Source: a virus. Taken from it: 33,052 nucleotides of DNA. The DNA lies in the IMG/VR virus record IMGVR_UViG_3300004369_000072, positions 1 to 33,052 of that record; one strand, written 5' to 3'. Position numbers and translations under genes: made by a program. The notes under the pieces were generated by a model that worked only from the letters and a program-made list of their open reading frames with translations, was not told where the DNA came from and searched no databases. This document shows positions 30,242-33,052 of the stretch, one piece after another; the stretch's first letter is position 1; the number at the start of each line of letters is the position of its first letter.

Positions 30242-30699
30242 TGACTTGGTATAGAAAAATAAGTCAAGACATTGGCCTAATTCCAGAGTGTATTACTCAT
30301 TTTGAACAAGAATTAGAAAAAGCCAAACAAGAAGTTAAAATTTACGGCAGTTTAGAAAAAGCATCTGCTTCTCTTCCGGGAGTAGTTGAACAGCGTTTTA
30401 ATCAGTTACAAGAGATTGAAGGTATATTAGAGTATCTCAATATTGAAAAAAGAAGATTACGTTCTCAAACATTTCAAAAGTTTTTAGAAAATTATAACAG
30501 AGCATTAACATCGCGAGATGCTGAAAAGTATGTGGATGGTGACAGTGATGTGGTTGATTTAGAAAAAATAGTAAATGAGTTTGCTCTAATTAGAAACAAA
30601 TGGTTAGGGATTACTAAAGGTTTAGATCAAAAACAATGGCAACTTACCAATATCGTTAAATTACGAGTAGCGGGAATGGAAGATGCTTCAATCAGATAG
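30241..30699 (+). CDS. uvsY: UvsY recombination mediator
   Basis: A 152-residue homologue of T4 UvsY (137 aa), which loads UvsX onto gp32-covered single-stranded DNA. The protein is helical. Residues around 40-80 carry SLEKASASLPGVVEQRFNQL and IEGILEYLNIEKRRLRSQTF, the family's central segment, then NRALTSRDAEKYVDGDSDVV and a C-terminal IRNKWLGITKGLDQKQWQLT helix. It starts inside the preceding stop and overlaps the methyltransferase-like gene by 17 bases. The co-location of gp32, uvsX and uvsY in one direction is tighter than in T4, where they are dispersed. Confidence 0.92.
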   Translation: MTWYRKISQDIGLIPECITHFEQELEKAKQEVKIYGSLEKASASLPGVVEQRFNQLQEIEGILEYLNIEKRRLRSQTFQKFLENYNRALTSRDAEKYVDGDSDVVDLEKIVNEFALIRNKWLGITKGLDQKQWQLTNIVKLRVAGMEDASIR

Positions 30700-31243
30700 T
30701 CTAGATAACTTATATAACTCTTGGAAAAATAAAACAAGATCAAATGTTCGATGGAAAATGGCAGGAGATATGCCTTCTCGTATGGACTGGCTTCTCAACC
30801 ATTTTTCAAATTTAGAATCTATTGCAGAGTTTGGACATTATCAAGGATGTTCTACCGCTGTTTGGCTTAAATGTCGTCCAAAGCGTTTGCTCACTGTTGA
30901 TTATGCCAACTACCTACCACAGGAAGAATATCACAGTGTTGCTAGGGAGATTGGAGTTGACTTAACTATTGTTATAGAAGATGATCTCAAAATAAACATC
31001 GATCCCGTTGATCTGCTTTTTATTGATACTATGCATACCGAAGATCACACATATAAAGAATTAATTCAACATGGAGATAAAGCCAAAAAATATATTGTGT
31101 TTCATGATGTAAATCCAAACAGATTTGAAACACAAAAAGGTATAGATAAATGGTTAGAAGCAAATAATAATTGGAAAACATTTTATCATGATATTAACGA
31201 TTGTGGATTATTAGTGTTAGAAAGAAACAATGAAAAAAGATAG
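30683..31243 (+). CDS. SAM-dependent methyltransferase-like protein
   Basis: A 186-residue Rossmann-type protein resembling class I methyltransferases of the Methyltransferase_24 type. The likely SAM loop is SIAEFGHYQGCSTAVWL (46-62). RLLTVDY (68-74) gives the acidic residue after strand 2. DLLFIDTMHTEDHTYKEL (110-127) and KYIVFHDVNP form the later strands, with a metal-like Asp and His. It could methylate a small molecule, sugar or protein. The substrate is not evident. It overlaps uvsY by 17 bases and the HAD gene by 14, so it belongs to the same message. Its association with HAD and glycosyltransferase genes suggests carbohydrate modification rather than DNA methylation. Confidence 0.7.
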   Translation: MLQSDSLDNLYNSWKNKTRSNVRWKMAGDMPSRMDWLLNHFSNLESIAEFGHYQGCSTAVWLKCRPKRLLTVDYANYLPQEEYHSVAREIGVDLTIVIEDDLKINIDPVDLLFIDTMHTEDHTYKELIQHGDKAKKYIVFHDVNPNRFETQKGIDKWLEANNNWKTFYHDINDCGLLVLERNNEKR

Positions 31244-31820
31244 AATTATACTCACAGACGTGGATGGTGTACTTTTAGAATGGGAAAAGCATTTTGCTAA
31301 TTGGATGCTCACAAAGGGTTACGAAGAAAAAGACAATAAACGAAATTTGTATTCGATGGAGAAAAGATATGGATTATACAAAGAAGATAAAGAAGCACTC
31401 ATAGAAGAATTTAATCGTTCTGCTTGGATGAGCAATCAAGAACCAATGACAAATGCTCAAACTTGGGTAAAATTATTACACGCAGAAGGTTGGACATTCA
31501 TACCTATAACTTCACAAACCACAGATATACCAGCACAAGAATTAAGAAAGAGAAGACTGAAAGAGCTGTTTGGTGGTACAGTGTTTGAAAACTTTTTTAT
31601 ATTAGACACCGGTGCTGATAAAGATTCAGCACTTGCGGAATTCCATGGCACAGGATTATGGTGGGTGGAAGATAAACCAGAAAATGCACTCTTAGGATTA
31701 GATTATGGATTAAAACCTCTATTAATAGATCACGAGTACAATGCTAAATTTAGACATAAAGAAATTACTCGAGTGAAAAATTGGCAACATATATACAAAG
31801 TAATTAACGGGAGAACATAG
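31230..31820 (+). CDS. HAD-like phosphatase
   Basis: A 196-residue HAD-superfamily protein. Motif I is DVDGV (10-14, nucleophile D10 and acid D12), motif II PITSQ (S95), a Lys at about 131 (motif III), and motif IV WWVEDKPENA (E147-D148). A helical cap segment lies between motifs I and II (about 18-80). The full set suggests a working phosphatase, acting on a nucleotide, polynucleotide end or sugar phosphate. T4 carries a related domain in its 5' kinase/3' phosphatase, but no kinase domain is present here. It overlaps the preceding gene by 14 bases, and the glycosyltransferase-like gene begins one base after its stop. Confidence 0.8.
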   Translation: MKKDRIILTDVDGVLLEWEKHFANWMLTKGYEEKDNKRNLYSMEKRYGLYKEDKEALIEEFNRSAWMSNQEPMTNAQTWVKLLHAEGWTFIPITSQTTDIPAQELRKRRLKELFGGTVFENFFILDTGADKDSALAEFHGTGLWWVEDKPENALLGLDYGLKPLLIDHEYNAKFRHKEITRVKNWQHIYKVINGRT

Positions 31821-31821
31821 T

Positions 31822-32505
31822 ATGAGTTTACCAGTGTATGTAGGTTGGGACAGCAGAGAAGATATTGCTTATCAAGTGTGTGAGCATTCTATCAAAAGAA
31901 GAGATCCCGGAGCCACAGTTATACCTCTCAAACAAAAAGATATGCGATCAGAAGGATTGTATCGCAGAGACACAGACAAACTGGCCACAACAGAATTTAC
32001 ATTCACTCGATTCTTTATTCCCTATCTACAAAATTATAAAGGGTGGGCCGTGTTCTGTGATTGCGATTTCGTATGGCGTGTGCCCACAACAGAATTAGAA
32101 CAATACTGTGATGATTCCAAAGCAGTAGTATGTGTACAACACGACTACACTCCCAAAGAAGGGTCTATGAAGATGGACGGACAAGTGCAAACAGTATATC
32201 CAAGAAAGAACTGGTCATCGATGGTTTTATGGAACTGTGCTCATCCTGCCAACAAAATTCTTACACCAGAAGTTCTCAATAAAGAAACCGGAGCATTCAT
32301 GCATCGCTTTCAATGGTTGGCTGATTCAGAAATTGGATCACTGCCACATCACTACAATTGGTTAGTGGGTTGGTATAAAGAACCCGTCGACGGGGCTCCT
32401 AAGATACTCCACTATACAGAAGGAGGACCATGGTTTGATGGTTATAGAGATTGTGAGTATGCTGATGTGTGGAAAAAAGAAATTATAAATCTTTTTAGTT
32501 CTTAA
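31822..32505 (+). CDS. Glycosyltransferase-like protein
   Basis: A 227-residue protein with a GT-A type pattern. MSLPVYVGWDSREDIAYQVC is a typical first strand and helix (compare GT8 members). A DxD motif stands in VFCDCDFVWR (D80, D82), and ILHYTEGGPWFDGY near the end resembles the terminal HYxGxxKPW motif of GT8-type enzymes. It would transfer a sugar from a nucleotide donor, using a divalent metal. Targets may be a virion protein, phage DNA or host surface glycan. A GGGAGA ribosome site (31810-31815) precedes the ATG. The 3' end overlaps the convergent gene by 11 bases with no terminator in between. Confidence 0.82.
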   Translation: MSLPVYVGWDSREDIAYQVCEHSIKRRDPGATVIPLKQKDMRSEGLYRRDTDKLATTEFTFTRFFIPYLQNYKGWAVFCDCDFVWRVPTTELEQYCDDSKAVVCVQHDYTPKEGSMKMDGQVQTVYPRKNWSSMVLWNCAHPANKILTPEVLNKETGAFMHRFQWLADSEIGSLPHHYNWLVGWYKEPVDGAPKILHYTEGGPWFDGYRDCEYADVWKKEIINLFSS

Positions 32506-33052
32506 TTTTAAAAGTATTTCTGGCTGTTCTTATTACTTTATTGTTTGGTATGAATTTTTTCTGTCCAAATGCGTGTCCAAAATAACAGTCTATTCCGTTT
32601 TTTCTATTAAACATAGGATCCATGTATTCTGTTTTAACTCCGCTTTCTAACATTGCATATACTAGTTGTCGATTATCGTCGTCTGTAAATTCTTTATAAT
32701 TTAAAAATGGTTTCATTATTTCACAAGCAATGCGAGTTAGCATTAAAACACCTGCATTAAATCTTTTTGTTCTTAATGTTACTCCGTCAAACTTTTTTAA
32801 AATAGAATCTTTCTCTCGTTCTACGTGCCATTCGGGAGATTTTAACATTGCTTTTCTATCATCTACAGGTTTGAAACTATCTAAATTTGGATACATTTCA
32901 AATATATTAGGTGCTTTTGGCCAACAGATAACATCAGTATCTAAATATAATATTTGATCATATTTGTCCCACCATTCGTTATTATAGAACAAATCCATTC
33001 GTTCAAACGTAGGATGTTTATAGTTAATTTTGGGTTCTGTGATTAACTTATA
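32495..33052 (-). CDS. Second glycosyltransferase-like protein, 5' part outside window
   Basis: A minus-strand frame stays open from the stop at 32495 to the right edge, 185 visible residues. The visible start is YKLITEPKINYKHPTFERM, so an internal Met (32998) is not the true start. It contains a GT-A type ILYLDTDVICW with a DxD motif, RFNAGVLMLTR, and IDCYFGHAFGQKKF near the C-terminus, all typical of GT8-like enzymes. It differs clearly from the plus-strand glycosyltransferase next to it. The two are convergent and overlap by 11 bases, so each is probably the end of its own operon. The donor and acceptor are not known. Confidence 0.8.
   Translation of the reverse strand, partial: YKLITEPKINYKHPTFERMDLFYNNEWWDKYDQILYLDTDVICWPKAPNIFEMYPNLDSFKPVDDRKAMLKSPEWHVEREKDSILKKFDGVTLRTKRFNAGVLMLTRIACEIMKPFLNYKEFTDDDNRQLVYAMLESGVKTEYMDPMFNRKNGIDCYFGHAFGQKKFIPNNKVIRTARNTFKIKN

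Noticed and set aside
1-33052. tRNA genes, transposons, integrase or attachment sites
   Set aside because: I found no cloverleaf-like segment, transposase or integrase, and nearly all sequence is accounted for by phage genes.

Overview
This window is a stretch of an AT-rich, T4-like myovirus genome. The evidence is a set of T4-type genes recognised from their translated sequences: neck proteins gp13 and gp14, tail-completion gp15, sheath gp18, tube gp19, head-completion nuclease gp4, terminase gp16 and gp17, single-strand DNA binding protein gp32, UvsX and UvsY, and a gp1-like dNMP kinase. Long Thr/Gly/Asn-rich fibre proteins and many small genes resemble those of marine cyanophage and pelagiphage T4-likes. 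No photosynthesis gene is visible. One small protein looks like the alphaproteobacterial Usg family, which points weakly to an alphaproteobacterial host such as SAR11. The host assignment is inference.

Layout. 1-386 (-): 5' part of an unknown gene. 475-7300 (+): four large fibre or structural genes of two N-terminal types (A-B-B-A), the first three each followed by an intrinsic terminator. 7399-8593 (+): a strongly promoted conserved 132-aa protein, then four small genes including a C-tail-anchored membrane protein and a lipoprotein. 8590-12091 (-): a gp14-gp15-Nudix-nuclease operon read leftward from a promoter region it shares with gp13. 12134-13713 (+): gp13, a small gene and a dNMP kinase, with a convergent HNH gene at 13685-14035 (-). 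14147-17857 (+): sheath and tube, then a terminator. 17925-26951 (+): a tail-associated protein, gp4, gp16, several unassigned probable virion genes, the Usg-like gene, gp17 and an 811-aa protein with a DnaJ-type zinc motif. 27096-30699 (+): recombination module (gp32, unknown gene, uvsX, small acidic protein, uvsY). 30683-33052: methyltransferase-like, HAD-like and two glycosyltransferase-like genes; the last is on the minus strand and runs off the right edge.

Regulation. A T4-type late promoter core, TAAATA (TATAAATA at its best), is the dominant signal. At 13 gene starts, on both strands, it ends only 4-10 nt before the start codon with no room for a Shine-Dalgarno site. The predicted late transcripts would be leaderless or nearly so. 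The fibre genes, the 132-aa gene, gp18 and gp32 instead have longer leaders with GGAG-type ribosome sites. Two genes (7399 and gp32) also have a sigma70-like TTGAC(A/C)-N17-TATATT promoter beside the late motif. Three leaders contain strong hairpins near the predicted 5' end. No gene-free stretch exceeds about 155 bases. I saw no tRNA, rRNA, CRISPR array, insertion sequence or integrase.
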